This document shows, in pieces, positions 27,565 to 36,310 of a DNA stretch of 64,000 nucleotides. Location: the NCBI RefSeq assembly GCF_001469165.1, contig NZ_JABX01000002.1, forward strand, positions 1 through 64,000, in the 5' to 3' direction. Source of the stretch: Thiohalocapsa sp. ML1 (GTDB lineage: Bacteria; Pseudomonadota; Gammaproteobacteria; Chromatiales; Chromatiaceae). Under the pieces are notes generated by a model. That model did not search any database. It was not told the origin of the DNA and saw nothing but the letters and a program-made list of their open reading frames with translations. The position numbers were made by a program, and so were the translations under genes. Position 1 is the stretch's first letter, and the number at the start of each line of letters is the position of its first letter.

Positions 27565-28506
27565 ATGAACAACCTTCCCGCATCAGCCACGCCCACCGCC
27601 GCCCCCGAGGCGGGGTCCGCCGATGGCCGCCTGGTCAGCGAGGCGGAGTACTGGGAGGACTGGTACGGCGCCGGCGATGTCAGTTACGAGTGGAACAACG
27701 GCCGCTTGGAGGAGAAGCCGGTGTCGGATTTCGAGACCTTCCAGGTCTACCTCTGGTACCTGGAGCTGCTGCGGCACTATCTGCGCCAGCAGCCCATCGG
27801 CGAGGTGGTGGCGCTGGAGATGGGCTTTCGGCTGGCGCTCCCGACCCGCACCGTGATCCGCAAGCCGGACCTGGCCGTGGTCCTGGCGGACAACCCGGTA
27901 CCGCTGGACCTCAAGGACAGCTCCTACCATGGGGTGTTCGACCTCTGTGTCGAGGCCCTATCGACGGAAAAGCCCGCCCATGTCCACCGCGATCTGGTGG
28001 TGAAGAAGGCCGAGTATGCCGCCGGCGGCGTGCCCGAATACCACGTGCTGCACCGCGAGCATGGCAACCTCGCCTTCTACGGCCTGACCCCCGGCCGCGT
28101 CTACGCGCCGCTGCCCGTGCACGGCAGCGGCGACGACCGAGTCGTGCGCTCCCGGGTGCTGCCGGGCTTTCAATTGCGCATCAGCGATCTCATCCGCCGG
28201 CCGAATCCCGATGCCATGCGCCGCGACCCGGTCTACAGCGGCTTCGTGCTGCCGGAATGGACCCGTGCCGAACAGGCGCGCGAGCAGGCCGAGCGCGAGC
28301 GGGAACAGGCCCAGCGCGAGCGGGAACAGGCCGAGCGCGAGCGGGAACAGGCCGAGCGCGAGCGCAATAAGGTTGTCCGCGAGCGCGACACTGTGGTCCG
28401 GGAACGCGATGAAGCCTTTGCCGCCAGGCGTCGCGAGGCGGCCGCCCGGGCAGAGGCCGAGACTGAGCTCGGCCGACTGCGCGCGGCGGCCGATAAGCGC
28501 ACCTGA
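27565..28506 (+). CDS. Uma2-family (DUF820) PD-(D/E)XK-like nuclease with coiled-coil tail
   Basis: A 313-residue protein. Residues 20-215 are a Uma2/DUF820 domain, a restriction-endonuclease-like fold abundant in cyanobacteria and some proteobacteria. Visible features are YEWNNGRLEEKPVSDF, VIRKPDLAVVLAD (the Pro-Asp of the fold), FDLCVEALSTEK and VVKKAEYAAGGVPEYHVL with the expected Lys. Residues 235-310 are a charged coiled coil made of heptads of the AEREREQ type, encoded by 21-base tandem units at about 28280-28365. The biological role of the family is unknown. The start is the ATG at 27565, because the upstream extension is not conserved-looking. It stands alone between repeats. Confidence 0.85.
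   Translation: MNNLPASATPTAAPEAGSADGRLVSEAEYWEDWYGAGDVSYEWNNGRLEEKPVSDFETFQVYLWYLELLRHYLRQQPIGEVVALEMGFRLALPTRTVIRKPDLAVVLADNPVPLDLKDSSYHGVFDLCVEALSTEKPAHVHRDLVVKKAEYAAGGVPEYHVLHREHGNLAFYGLTPGRVYAPLPVHGSGDDRVVRSRVLPGFQLRISDLIRRPNPDAMRRDPVYSGFVLPEWTRAEQAREQAEREREQAQREREQAEREREQAERERNKVVRERDTVVRERDEAFAARRREAAARAEAETELGRLRAAADKRT
28280..28365 (+). repeat. 21-base in-frame tandem repeat in the Uma2 gene
   Basis: About four near-identical 21-base units (core GAGCGCGAGCGGGAACAGGC) encode consecutive heptads of the C-terminal coiled coil. Unit-number changes would keep the frame and alter only the coil length. Confidence 0.8.
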
Positions 28507-29038
28507 AAAGCAGCGCGCAGCGCTCTGCTATCTTCCGCTAACGGCCATGGCGACCAGCGCCACCCCGGAGGATGAAAGGCGCCGCTCGCCATGGCCGTAT
28601 CCCACACCCCGGCCCTCTCCCAGAGGGAGACGGAGACAAAGAAGCGCGCTACGCGCGACTTCCATGGTAAAGCAGGAGATGCGCGCAGGGAGTGACGCGG
28701 CATCGCGCGCCCACGCAGCAGTCACCATGGGATCGGGGATGTCCGGCTGCGGGACGAAGCGCGACACATTGCGCCGCTCCACGCAGGCCGGCGCCCGAAC
28801 AGCTAGCGCGTGACCACGAATCGACGACTAGCCCTTGCCGTTGCTGCGGTCTTGAACTAGCGTACGGCAATGGGCAATCGGTCAGGCGCACGCATGCCCC
28901 AGGCTTCGCCGGGCGGCGAGGGGAATCTGTGCTCCTGCGTGTCAGCCGTTCGAGCGCGGACTCCCGTGCAGACCCGTCAGGCCGATACTTCATCCACTCA
29001 GGCCACTGAGCGGAGTATCGTCTGGTCGATCGCCAGAG
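28507..29038. other. Spacer without a supported gene
   Basis: About 530 bases with no convincing coding region. It contains a CTCTCCC..GGGAGAG-like segment at about 28612-28630, widespread in proteobacterial intergenic DNA. Open frames on either strand lack start signals and recognisable domains. Confidence 0.5.
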
Positions 29039-29210
29039 ATGCCGACAGTCCGCCGCTTTTTCGGGATCGTGATCCAGACGTGACCTTCAATGACAGTCGG
29101 AACGGCTCGTCGACATGTCTGCCCTTCGCAGCTCACCCGACAGCGGGATGAAGGCCGCGCTCAAGGATCCGGAGGTCTTTGCCCAGGCCGACGTCGACCT
29201 TGGCAGCGTG
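29039..29210 (+). pseudogene. Remnant resembling a DUF4160-DUF2442 gene pair
   Basis: ATGCCGACAGTCCGCC at 29039 begins MPTVRRFFGIVIQT, which is how DUF4160 proteins start, then stops. A shifted frame continues with FNDS, where the family has a Tyr-Phe-Asn-Asp-His motif. About 60 bases later, GMKAALKDPEVFAQADVDLG resembles the end of a DUF2442 protein, whose gene commonly follows DUF4160. Both are cut to fragments. The assignment is by eye and tentative. Confidence 0.4.
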
Positions 29211-29267
29211 GGCCTTGATCATCACTCCGACCAGCGCGCGGGGGCTGCTACGGAGCGCGGCGGCTGT

Positions 29268-29400
29268 AGGGCCGAGGGCCGAGGATGGCTCCCTCGGCCC
29301 GCGGCCCGCGGCCCTCGGCCCTCGGCCCTCGGCCCTTCCCCCAGGTGTGGTCGTACACTTGACTCATCTGCAAACTCTCAAACTGAGGTATGCCCGACAA
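29268..29400 (-). repeat. Composite dispersed element, partial copy
   Basis: A GGGCCGAGG hairpin with extra CGGCCCGCGGCC units (29268-29337) is joined to CTTGACTCATCTGCAAAC (29358-29375), the same two modules found at 7285-7345 and 42688-42800. The AAACTGAGGTATGCCCGACA part that follows also appears in reverse complement near 82-100. Confidence 0.75.
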
Positions 29401-29425
29401 GCGGGCTCGAGACCGCGCCGGCGCC

Positions 29426-29632
29426 GACTGGGAGCGCCGGCTTTCAGCCGGCTTCGCGTGCCGGGGGCTCGATGCCCCCGGCGCGCGATCTGCGGCGCGG
29501 GAGCCGGGCCGGTTGCCCATGCCGCGCGGCCGGCCGGACGAGCGCGCATGTGCTCTCTGATCGGCCCGAACGCCGCCGACGCGGCATCGAGCCGCGCCGG
29601 CGGCGAGCCGGCTGGAAAGCCGGCGATCCCAG
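29426..29632. repeat. GCCGGCTTTCAGCCGGC hairpin repeats
   Basis: An inverted copy (29426-29489) and a direct, diverged copy (29581-29632) of the repeat at 1-58 and 292-352 lie here. The sequence between them and on to 29788 shows no gene. Confidence 0.75.
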
Positions 29633-29788
29633 CGCAGTAGTGTCCGCTGTGCGAACCGCTTGCGTGCGGCAGGCGATGTGGCCGGCACGATGATCGAGGC
29701 CGCGGGGTCACATGGCCGAACGGCGCCGATCTTGATCCGGCATTGATTATGAGGAATTGAGCGGTACCCGAACGTGGCTTGTCCCTCT

Positions 29789-29857
29789 TTAGCTCCCTCG
29801 TTAGCTCCCTCGTTAGCTCCCTCGTTAGCTCCCTCGTTAGCTCCCTCGTTAGCTCCC
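29789..29857 (+). repeat. 12-base tandem repeat forming the leader of the methyltransferase gene
   Basis: Five full units of TTAGCTCCCTCG and one partial unit run directly into the ATG at 29858. No Shine-Dalgarno sequence is recognisable. One forward frame through the array is open and in phase with the methyltransferase (a Ser-Leu-Ala-Pro repeat), so an upstream start could add a repetitive N-terminal extension. Confidence 0.9.
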
Positions 29858-30892
29858 ATGAACAAAACTCAAACGCGCTGCGACCTGTCCCGCTTCCTGC
29901 CAGGCGAATTGGCCGAGCGGGTAGTCACGCAGCAACTGATTCCCTCTATCGCGAAAGATCCCGGTCTCTCGCGCGAAATCGAGCAGGCCGCACGGCAGGT
30001 TCCGAGCCGCCATGTGCTTTATCGTGCTGACGCGCGAGAACTTTCTTGTCTCGCGCCGGGCAGCGTGCATCTCGTGCTTACTTCGCCGCCCTACTGGACA
30101 CTCAAAGAGTACGATACGGAGGACGGCCAGCTCGGAGCAATAGACGATTACGAGACCTTCCTGGCCGAGCTTGATAAGGTCTGGCAGACCTGCTTCGACG
30201 CGCTAACGCCGGGCGGCAGAATGGTCTGCGTCGTCGGCGATGTCTGCCTTTCCCGCCGCCGCAATCGCGGGGTGCATGAGGTCGTACCCCTTCATGCCTC
30301 GATCCAAGAGCATTGCCGGCGTATCGGCTTCGCGAATCTGTCGCCGATCATCTGGCATAAGATCGCGAACGCCGCGTTTGAAGCCCAGGGCAACGGCGGC
30401 GGATTCTTGGGCAAGCCCTACGAGCCCAACGCCGTCGTCAAGAACGACATCGAGTTTATCCTTATGCTGCGCAAACCCGGCGGCTATCGCACCCCCAATG
30501 CGGCGGAACGCCTCCTGTCTCTGATTCCGGATGCGACCCACAAAGCCTGGTTTCAGCAGGTCTGGACAGGACTCACCGGGGCATCCACGCGAGACCACCC
30601 AGCGCCTTTTCCGCTGGAGCTTGCCGAGCGGCTTATCCGCATGTTCAGCTTCGTCGGCGACACCGTTCTCGATCCCTTCGCGGGCACGGGAACGACGATG
30701 CTGGCCGCCGCCCAGTGGGGGCGAAACAGTGTCGGCGTGGAGGTCGGCAGCCATTACGCCCGAATGGCGCGCCAGCGCTTCGAGCGGGAGATGCACAGCC
30801 TGTTGGTGGCCCGCGAGCTTACCTACGTCGCCGATGCCGCCCAAGCCGCATCGCCGAGCGGGGTCGACGAGGATGCGGCCCGTGCTCGCTGA
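29858..30892 (+). CDS. Site-specific DNA methyltransferase (DNA amino-methylase, TSPPYW type)
   Basis: A 344-residue SAM-dependent DNA methylase. The catalytic motif IV is VLTSPPYWTLKEYD at about residue 73, and motif I follows later as VLDPFAGTGTTMLAAAQWGRNSVGVEV at about 268, so the order (IV before I) is the beta class. The SPPYW form is common in N4-cytosine methylases, but N6-adenine activity cannot be excluded. It overlaps the next gene, a likely cognate restriction enzyme, by 20 bases. The start at the ATG after the 12-base repeat array is the most natural; an in-frame upstream start would add repeat-encoded residues. Confidence 0.88.
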   Translation: MNKTQTRCDLSRFLPGELAERVVTQQLIPSIAKDPGLSREIEQAARQVPSRHVLYRADARELSCLAPGSVHLVLTSPPYWTLKEYDTEDGQLGAIDDYETFLAELDKVWQTCFDALTPGGRMVCVVGDVCLSRRRNRGVHEVVPLHASIQEHCRRIGFANLSPIIWHKIANAAFEAQGNGGGFLGKPYEPNAVVKNDIEFILMLRKPGGYRTPNAAERLLSLIPDATHKAWFQQVWTGLTGASTRDHPAPFPLELAERLIRMFSFVGDTVLDPFAGTGTTMLAAAQWGRNSVGVEVGSHYARMARQRFEREMHSLLVARELTYVADAAQAASPSGVDEDAARAR

Positions 30893-31532
30893 GCTGGAAG
30901 ACGCCATCGACCGCCTATTGGCGACGCCGGCGACCTCGACGCTCAGGCTGCAAAGGCTTGCCGATCTGCTGATCAATCTCTTGGCGCGCGGCGGCTTGCC
31001 CGGGGCACTCGGCGGCACGTCGGGTGAGCTGAGCGTACCCGGTCTGTCGCGGCCCAAGAATTGGGACTTGGCGTATGCGTTCGCCGGGAAGTTTCGTTTG
31101 CTGATCTCATTGAAATCGATGCTTAGGAATATCAGCGGATCGGTTCCAAATCGCATCGACGATCTGCAGGGGGAGCTGGCCAATGTCCAGCAGTTGCGCC
31201 CCGAAGTCGTCATCGGATACGTGGTACTGCTCGACGTGGCCGAGGACAGCCTGCGCAAGTCCGACGCAACCCTGTGGTCCGACTTCTTCGAACTGTCGCT
31301 GCGCAGGCTGGCGATCCGCAAAGCGCCGCTGTGGAACCAGGGACTGATGGAAAGCCTATGGTTCGTGCGCTTCGACCGGCGTCTGCCCCGGGGCTCCCGG
31401 CTTGTCGATCCCGCACGCACCGAACGCGAGTGCGAGATCTTCCTTCGGTCTCTGCTCTGCGAGCTGATCCTGCGCGAGCCCGCCATTACGCTGACTCGCA
31501 AGTTGGATTGCTCCGGACATTTGTCTTTCTAA
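30873..31532 (+). CDS. Putative type II restriction endonuclease partner of the methylase
   Basis: A 219-residue protein in the position of a cognate restriction enzyme: its ATG (30873) lies inside the 3' end of the methylase gene. The segment PKNWDLAYAFAGKFRLLISLKSMLRNISG (around residues 62-90) has the spacing of a PD-(D/E)XK core, with an Asp, a beta strand, then S-L-K where (D/E)-X-K is expected, so the second acidic residue may be provided elsewhere. NRIDDLQGELANVQQLRPEVVIGYVVLLDV is the best-conserved-looking part. I do not recognise the exact family or recognition site. Alternative: a helper protein of the R-M system. Confidence 0.65.
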   Translation: MRPVLAELEDAIDRLLATPATSTLRLQRLADLLINLLARGGLPGALGGTSGELSVPGLSRPKNWDLAYAFAGKFRLLISLKSMLRNISGSVPNRIDDLQGELANVQQLRPEVVIGYVVLLDVAEDSLRKSDATLWSDFFELSLRRLAIRKAPLWNQGLMESLWFVRFDRRLPRGSRLVDPARTERECEIFLRSLLCELILREPAITLTRKLDCSGHLSF

Positions 31533-31569
31533 GCGCGTCGTCGAACCCGGCCCGCCGGTTCCGCTTGCT

Positions 31570-31905
31570 CCCGAATCTGCGCGGTCCAGCGTGCTGGCGC
31601 GCTCGAAACTCGCGCTTCATGGGCAAGCGCACGATCAGATCCCAAAGCGGTGCCGGATAACAGGTGCAGGCGTAATGGATGACCGCGAAGCTCGCCACTC
31701 AGTACCCAGACCGAGGTCCTGCGCCTGCGCGGTCAGCGCGTCCGCCGCCTGTCGGGCGCTCGCATCGACCTTGGCCTCGTAGGCCATCAGATCCTCGAAG
31801 CGGAGGCGTCGATGTCGCCCGGCCTTGTGGTGGGGAATCTCTCCGGCTTCCAGTTGACCAAGTGGGGCCTGGACACGTTCAGCATATCCGCCGCCTGCTG
31901 CGTCG
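31570..31905 (-). pseudogene. Decayed antitoxin-PIN toxin pair
   Basis: Read on the minus strand from the end of the TauE gene, LTTQQAADMLNVSRPHLV is an excisionase-type helix-turn-helix antitoxin. A one-base shift then restores LEAGEIPHHKAGRHRRLRFE and DLMAYEAKVDASARQAADAL. Overlapping its end, a GTG begins ASFAVIHYACTCYPAPLWDL, which matches the opening of PIN-domain toxins (usually YDACVLYPAPLRDL). The first catalytic Asp is replaced, and the frame degenerates after about 45 residues. The antitoxin N-terminus is missing because the upstream gene ends exactly there. Neither gene is functional as read. Confidence 0.65.
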
Positions 31906-32706
31906 TCAGGTCCCGCCGAGCCAGCCCTGCACCGTCGGCCACAACAGCAGCACGCCCGTCACCGCCGCGGTGCCGAGGAACATGATGCGCAGGAAGCGAT
32001 TGCCGCGCTTGATGCCGAAGCTCGCGCCGAAGTAACTTCCGAGCAGCGCGCCGGCGATGAGTCCGGGCGCGAGCGGCCAGATGACGTGGCCCATGAAGAC
32101 GTGGGCGATGGCGCCGACGCCGTTCCAGAAGATGCCGTTGGCGGCGAGTGTCATCGCGGTGGCGTGCAGTTGGTCGTAGCGCAAGAGCCACAGGAACAGA
32201 AAGGTCGTGAACACGCCGCTGCCGGCGCTGATCCAGCCCGAATAGAACGCCGCCGGCACCAGCAGCGCCGAGCCGATCAACAGCAGCCGGGGCGATAGCC
32301 GCTCCGGGTCGAAGACGCTCGGCGCCGCCTTCTTCGCGAGCGTGATGCCCACCATGGCGATGATGACGCCGCCCACCAGCGGCTCCATGACCTCACCCGG
32401 CACGTTCGCGGCAAAGCGGGTGCCGAGCACGACGAAGGGCAGGCCCACCAGCGCCGTCCACCAGAACACGCGCCAGTCGATGAGCCCCTCGCGGACGTAG
32501 CGCAGCGTCGAGCCGATGCCGATGAAGCCGACGGCCAGCTTGTGGCTCGCGAGCGCGTTGATGAACGGCAGCCCGGTGAACAGGAGCACCGGCAACAGGA
32601 TCAGCCCCGCCCCGCCGCCGGACAGGCTAGAGAAGAAGCAGGCCGCGAAGCTCGCGGCGAAGGTGAGCAGGATCAGGCCTAAGCTGATGTCTTGGAAGGC
32701 GTCCAT
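31906..32706 (-). CDS. TauE/SafE-family (sulfite exporter-like) membrane protein
   Basis: A 266-residue inner-membrane protein with about eight hydrophobic helices arranged as two repeats. The first half contains SSLSGGGAGLILLPVLLFTGLP and ALASHKLAVGF; the second has AAFYSGWISAGSGVFTTFLFL. Both Gly-rich loops are typical of TauE/SafE (DUF81) transporters, which export sulfite, sulfoacetate or related anions. In a purple sulfur bacterium sulfite export is plausible, but the substrate is not shown by sequence. It is downstream of ppa on the same strand and directly abuts a decayed toxin-antitoxin remnant. Confidence 0.87.
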   Translation of the reverse strand: MDAFQDISLGLILLTFAASFAACFFSSLSGGGAGLILLPVLLFTGLPFINALASHKLAVGFIGIGSTLRYVREGLIDWRVFWWTALVGLPFVVLGTRFAANVPGEVMEPLVGGVIIAMVGITLAKKAAPSVFDPERLSPRLLLIGSALLVPAAFYSGWISAGSGVFTTFLFLWLLRYDQLHATAMTLAANGIFWNGVGAIAHVFMGHVIWPLAPGLIAGALLGSYFGASFGIKRGNRFLRIMFLGTAAVTGVLLLWPTVQGWLGGT

Positions 32707-32919
32707 GGATCAAGCATTCTCGCCGCGCGGCCCCAGCGAGGCTTCGCCTCGGACCTAAGAGTCGTGGTCATCGATATCGATATCGCTATCGAAAACGAGC
32801 ATTCGCCGCGGGCGGCGCGCCCACGCCGGCTGCGGCCGACGCAGGTCGGCGTACCCGCTCGGGCGCGAGCGCAGGTCGTCCACGGCCTGCGTGCGTTGCG
32901 GCGCGCTCGCGGCGCTGCG

Positions 32920-33468
32920 TCAGAAGCGGGGCTTCTCCGGTGCTTCGTCAAACATCTTGACGCTGGCCATGATTTCTTCGCGGGCCTCTTCGCGGCCGCC
33001 CCAGCCGGCGATACGGACCCACTTACCTTCGTCCAAGTCCTTGTAATGCTCGAAGAAGTGGGCGATCTGGTCGAGCAGGTGCGGGGGCATATCGCGGAAG
33101 CTGGTGATGTTCCGGAAGCCCTTGAACAGCTTGTCGATGGGCAGCGCGAGGATCTTGGCATCGTCGCCGGACTCGTCGGTCATCTTGAGCACGCCGATGG
33201 GCCGGCACTTGATGACGGAGCCCGAGATAAGCGGGTACGGCGTCACCACCATCACGTCCACCGGGTCGCCGTCCGCGGACAGGGTGTGCGGCACGTAGCC
33301 GTAGTTGCACGGGTAGTGCATGGCGGTGGACATGAAGCGGTCCACAAACATGGCGCCGGTGGTCTTGTCCATCTCGTACTTCACGGGCTCGGCGTGCGAC
33401 GGGATCTCGATGATGACGTTGATCTCGTTCGGCACGTTGTCGCCGCGCGGGACGCGTTGCAGGTCCAT
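32920..33468 (-). CDS. ppa: Soluble inorganic pyrophosphatase
   Basis: A 182-residue family I cytosolic pyrophosphatase, hydrolysing PPi to two phosphates with Mg2+. Signature residues are visible in [42 protein letters not shown] (the classic D-x-D-P-x-D active site) and [16 protein letters not shown]. Length is normal. It follows a membrane pyrophosphatase gene on the same strand and is part of a run of PPi-metabolising genes from pfp (41569) to ppa. Confidence 0.96.
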   Translation of the reverse strand: MDLQRVPRGDNVPNEINVIIEIPSHAEPVKYEMDKTTGAMFVDRFMSTAMHYPCNYGYVPHTLSADGDPVDVMVVTPYPLISGSVIKCRPIGVLKMTDESGDDAKILALPIDKLFKGFRNITSFRDMPPHLLDQIAHFFEHYKDLDEGKWVRIAGWGGREEAREEIMASVKMFDEAPEKPRF

Positions 33469-33595
33469 GGGTTTTCCTCGGGTGTTGGGCGTCGGGTCCC
33501 GCGAATCGGGGCCTCGGCCAAGTGGCGTGGATGGCCGCGGATTCTAACGCAGGTGCAGCAAAAACGAACGGCCGGGCGCCGCGCCCGGAAAGTCA

Positions 33596-33628
33596 TCCTC
33601 GGCCCTCGGCCCTCGCCCTCAGCCCTCG
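33596..33628. repeat. GGCCCTCGG repeat abutting the hppA stop
   Basis: CCTCGGCCCTCGGCCCTCGCCCTCAGCC-type sequence, the right arm of the dispersed hairpin, ends at the base next to the hppA stop codon (33629-33631, minus strand). Confidence 0.6.
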
Positions 33629-35710
33629 CTAGACGATAAAAGGCACCAGCAGCAACGCGACGAGGTTGATGATTTTGATGAGCGGGTTCACGGCGGGCCC
33701 GGCCGCATCCTTGCACGGGTCGCCCACGGTATCGCCGGTGATGGACGCGTGATGCGCCGTGGAGCCGGGGCCGCCGAAGCGGCCTTCTTCGATGCACTTC
33801 TTCGCGTTGTCCCAGGCGCCGCCGCCGGTGGTCATGGCGATGGCGACGAAGAAACCGGTCATGATGGTGCCGATGAGCATGCCGCCCAGGGCGAGCGCGC
33901 CCGCATCGCCACCCATGAGCCATTGGCTGCCGAAGGCGACGACGGCGGGGATCAGCACCGGCAGCAAGGCAGGCACGACCATCTCGCGGATAGCGCCGCG
34001 CGTGAGCATGTCCGCGGCGCGGGCATACTCGGGCGTCTCGCTGCCTGCCAGGATACCGGGGTGCTCGCGGAACTGCCGGCGCACCTCGTCCACGATGTCG
34101 CCGGCCACGCGGCCCACCGCCTCCAGCACCAGCGCGCTGAACAGGAAGGGCACCAAAGCGCCGATGAAGAGCCCGATCAGCACGGCCGGGTTGCCGAGCT
34201 CGAACAACAGCATCTTGCCTTGCGCCGCCAGCGAGCTGGTGTAGTCCGCAAACAGCACCAGCGCCGCGAGCGCCGCTGAGCTGATGGCATAACCCTTGGT
34301 GACGGTCTTGGTGGTGTTGCCGACGGCGTCGAGCGCGTCGGTGACCTTGCGGATCTCCGGGTCCAGCCCAGCCATCGCCGCGATGCCGCCGGCGTTGTCG
34401 CTGATGGGGCCGAAAGCGTCGAGCGCCAGCACGATGCCGGCCATGCCAAGCATGGCGGTGGTGGCGATGGCGATGCCGTACAGCCCCGCCATGGCATACG
34501 CACCCCAGATGGCCAGGCAGACGACGATCACGGGTGCCGCCGTCGCCTTCATCGCAATCGCGACGCCCGCGATGATGTTCGTCGCATGGCCGGCCCGGGA
34601 GGCCTTGGCGATGCTCTGCACCGGCGGGTAGTCCTTGCCGGTGTAGTACTCGATGATGATGACCGTGAGCCAAGTCAGCCCAAGGCCGATCGTCGCTGCG
34701 CCGAGCACGCCCCAGCGGCTCACCGCGGCGCCGCCCGGCTCCATCACCAGCGTCGCCGGCAGCACAAGCCAGGTGATCGGGATGAACAGCAGAAACGCCA
34801 TGACGCTCGCGGCCGTGAGCCCCTTATACAGCGTCGCCATAATGGGGCTGTCGCCGTTGTTGGCCTCGACGAAGTTGGTCCCGACCACCGTAGCGAGGAT
34901 GGCCACGCCCCCCAGCACCAGCGGATAGACGATTGCGGCAGCGCCGTGGTGGCCCAGCAGCAGTGCGCCCAGGAGCATGGCCGCGACCACGGTGACGACG
35001 TAGGTCTCGAACAGATCCGCCGCCATGCCGGCACAGTCGCCGACGTTGTCGCCGACGTTGTCGGCAATGGCCGCCGGGTTGCGCGGGTCGTCCTCCGGGA
35101 TGCCGGCCTCGACCTTGCCGACCAGGTCCGCGCCCACATCGGCGCCCTTCGTGAAGATGCCGCCGCCCAAGCGCGCGAAGAGCGAGATCAGCGAGCTGCC
35201 GAGCGCGAGCCCCACCAAAGCGTGCAGCGCCTCCCGCTGCCCGGCGAGGTCGGCCGGGTCCGCCGGCACCAGATACAGGAAATAGCCGGCGACGCCGAGC
35301 TGTGCGAGCCCCACCACCAGCAACCCCGTAACGGCGCCGCCGCGAAAGGCCACTAGCAACGCCGCCGGCAGGCCGTGGTGCGCGGCCTGCGCCGTGCGCA
35401 CGTTGGCGCGCACCGCCACATGCATGCCGATGAAGCCCGCGGCCCCGGACAGCAGCGCGCCGATCAGAAAACCGATGCCCGCGTCGAGCCCGAGCGTGTA
35501 GATGAGCCCCGAAAGCAGCAGCGCGCCGACGACGGTGATGGTGAGGTACTGGCGGATGAGATAGGCCGAAGCGCCGGCCTGAATCGCACCGGCAATCTCC
35601 TGCATCCGCTCATTGCCCGGCGGCTGCGCCAACACGAAGCGGATGGACGCGACGCCGTAGCCCACCGCCACAAGCCCGCAGAGGATGGCGAAGATCAGGC
35701 CGAAGGACAT
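33629..35710 (-). CDS. hppA: Membrane proton-pumping pyrophosphatase, K+-independent type
   Basis: A 693-residue integral membrane pyrophosphatase with about 16 helices that couples PPi hydrolysis to ion pumping. The substrate-binding signature [35 protein letters not shown] is intact (noted by its [11 protein letters not shown] core), as are [16 protein letters not shown]-like and GSAWDNAKK-like C-terminal acidic motifs ([13 protein letters not shown]). In the K+-sensor helix it reads [13 protein letters not shown], with Lys where K+-dependent enzymes have Ala, so it should be a K+-independent H+-PPase. It lies upstream of ppa and downstream of a second, different membrane pyrophosphatase. 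Confidence 0.94.
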   Translation of the reverse strand: MSFGLIFAILCGLVAVGYGVASIRFVLAQPPGNERMQEIAGAIQAGASAYLIRQYLTITVVGALLLSGLIYTLGLDAGIGFLIGALLSGAAGFIGMHVAVRANVRTAQAAHHGLPAALLVAFRGGAVTGLLVVGLAQLGVAGYFLYLVPADPADLAGQREALHALVGLALGSSLISLFARLGGGIFTKGADVGADLVGKVEAGIPEDDPRNPAAIADNVGDNVGDCAGMAADLFETYVVTVVAAMLLGALLLGHHGAAAIVYPLVLGGVAILATVVGTNFVEANNGDSPIMATLYKGLTAASVMAFLLFIPITWLVLPATLVMEPGGAAVSRWGVLGAATIGLGLTWLTVIIIEYYTGKDYPPVQSIAKASRAGHATNIIAGVAIAMKATAAPVIVVCLAIWGAYAMAGLYGIAIATTAMLGMAGIVLALDAFGPISDNAGGIAAMAGLDPEIRKVTDALDAVGNTTKTVTKGYAISSAALAALVLFADYTSSLAAQGKMLLFELGNPAVLIGLFIGALVPFLFSALVLEAVGRVAGDIVDEVRRQFREHPGILAGSETPEYARAADMLTRGAIREMVVPALLPVLIPAVVAFGSQWLMGGDAGALALGGMLIGTIMTGFFVAIAMTTGGGAWDNAKKCIEEGRFGGPGSTAHHASITGDTVGDPCKDAAGPAVNPLIKIINLVALLLVPFIV

Positions 35711-35849
35711 AGCGATCTTCTCTCCCCGGTAAGTGGCAGACGCCAGCGCCGACGAAGGTGGCGCCCTGGCTCAAACAGCGCCGGGCATGGTGTTGCAGCG
35801 GGAAGCGAAAAGCAAGGTTGGCCTTACGACGGCAGCAGCTTCGGCTATC

Positions 35850-36008
35850 CCCGCCGATGCGCGCGCACAGCCGGCGCGGGCGTGGCCCCGGTGGCGTGCA
35901 GGCTTACCGAGATCTCGCTCCACTGCGCCTTCAGGCGCCCCAAGGCGGCGGGGGAGAGCCCCTTGGCAGCGTCGCCCACCAGCACCTCCAGCGCCTCGCC
36001 GAGATCGC
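35850..36008 (-). pseudogene. IS256-type transposase fragment
   Basis: On the minus strand GDLGEALEVLVGDAAKGLSP and ALGRLKAQWSE match the early part of mutator (IS256-family) transposases, in which such a segment precedes the catalytic domain. Only about 50 residues remain; the rest is absent, and the frame continues into unrelated sequence (GATPAPAVRAHRRG). No inverted repeats of the parent element are recognisable. Confidence 0.55.
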
Positions 36009-36080
36009 CGCTGGGGGAAAAGGGTCGGGAAAAGGGGTCGGTCGGGAAAAGCGGGAAAAGGGACAAGGGGTCAGAAAGGG

Positions 36081-36310
36081 AAAAGGGGTCAGAGCCGAAT
36101 GGCGCTAACTTAAGCCGCTTGTCCATACCAATCAGATATTTGCGGGGCAGGAAACTCGATCGGGAAACCGCCCTCGGCGCCGTTTCCGCCCGACTCCTCT
36201 CCCTGAGCGTCCTACAATCTCGCGGTTTCGCGACGCGGGATGGGCATAAGTTACTGATTCTTAGAAAGTCGGCTCTTTAAGTTAGCGCCATTCGGGTCAG
36301 AGCCCTTTTC
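36081..36310. mobile_element. Non-autonomous inverted-repeat element
   Basis: CCGAATGGCGCTAACTTAA (36095-36113) and its exact reverse complement (36277-36295) bound about 160 bases. Outside both arms lie AAAAGGG and its complement, separated from the arms by GTCAGAG, which is in the same orientation on both sides, so that seven-base block is flipped relative to the rest of the inverted repeat. GGGTCAGAGCCC-type ends are familiar from sequences mobilised by REP-associated transposases. A run of GGGAAAAGGGGTC-like units precedes it (36010-36080). No transposase gene is inside. Confidence 0.65.

Noticed and set aside
28280-28365. CRISPR-like array in the Uma2 gene
   Set aside because: The repeats are contiguous, in frame and encode coiled-coil heptads.
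29789-29857. CRISPR-like array
   Set aside because: The units are 12 bases, contiguous and without spacers, so this is a simple tandem repeat. No cas genes are present in the window.
35733-36280. Plus-strand frames across the spacer upstream of hppA
   Set aside because: They run through low-complexity GGGAAAAGGGGTC units, the inverted-repeat element and the antisense of an IS256 fragment; no coding evidence.
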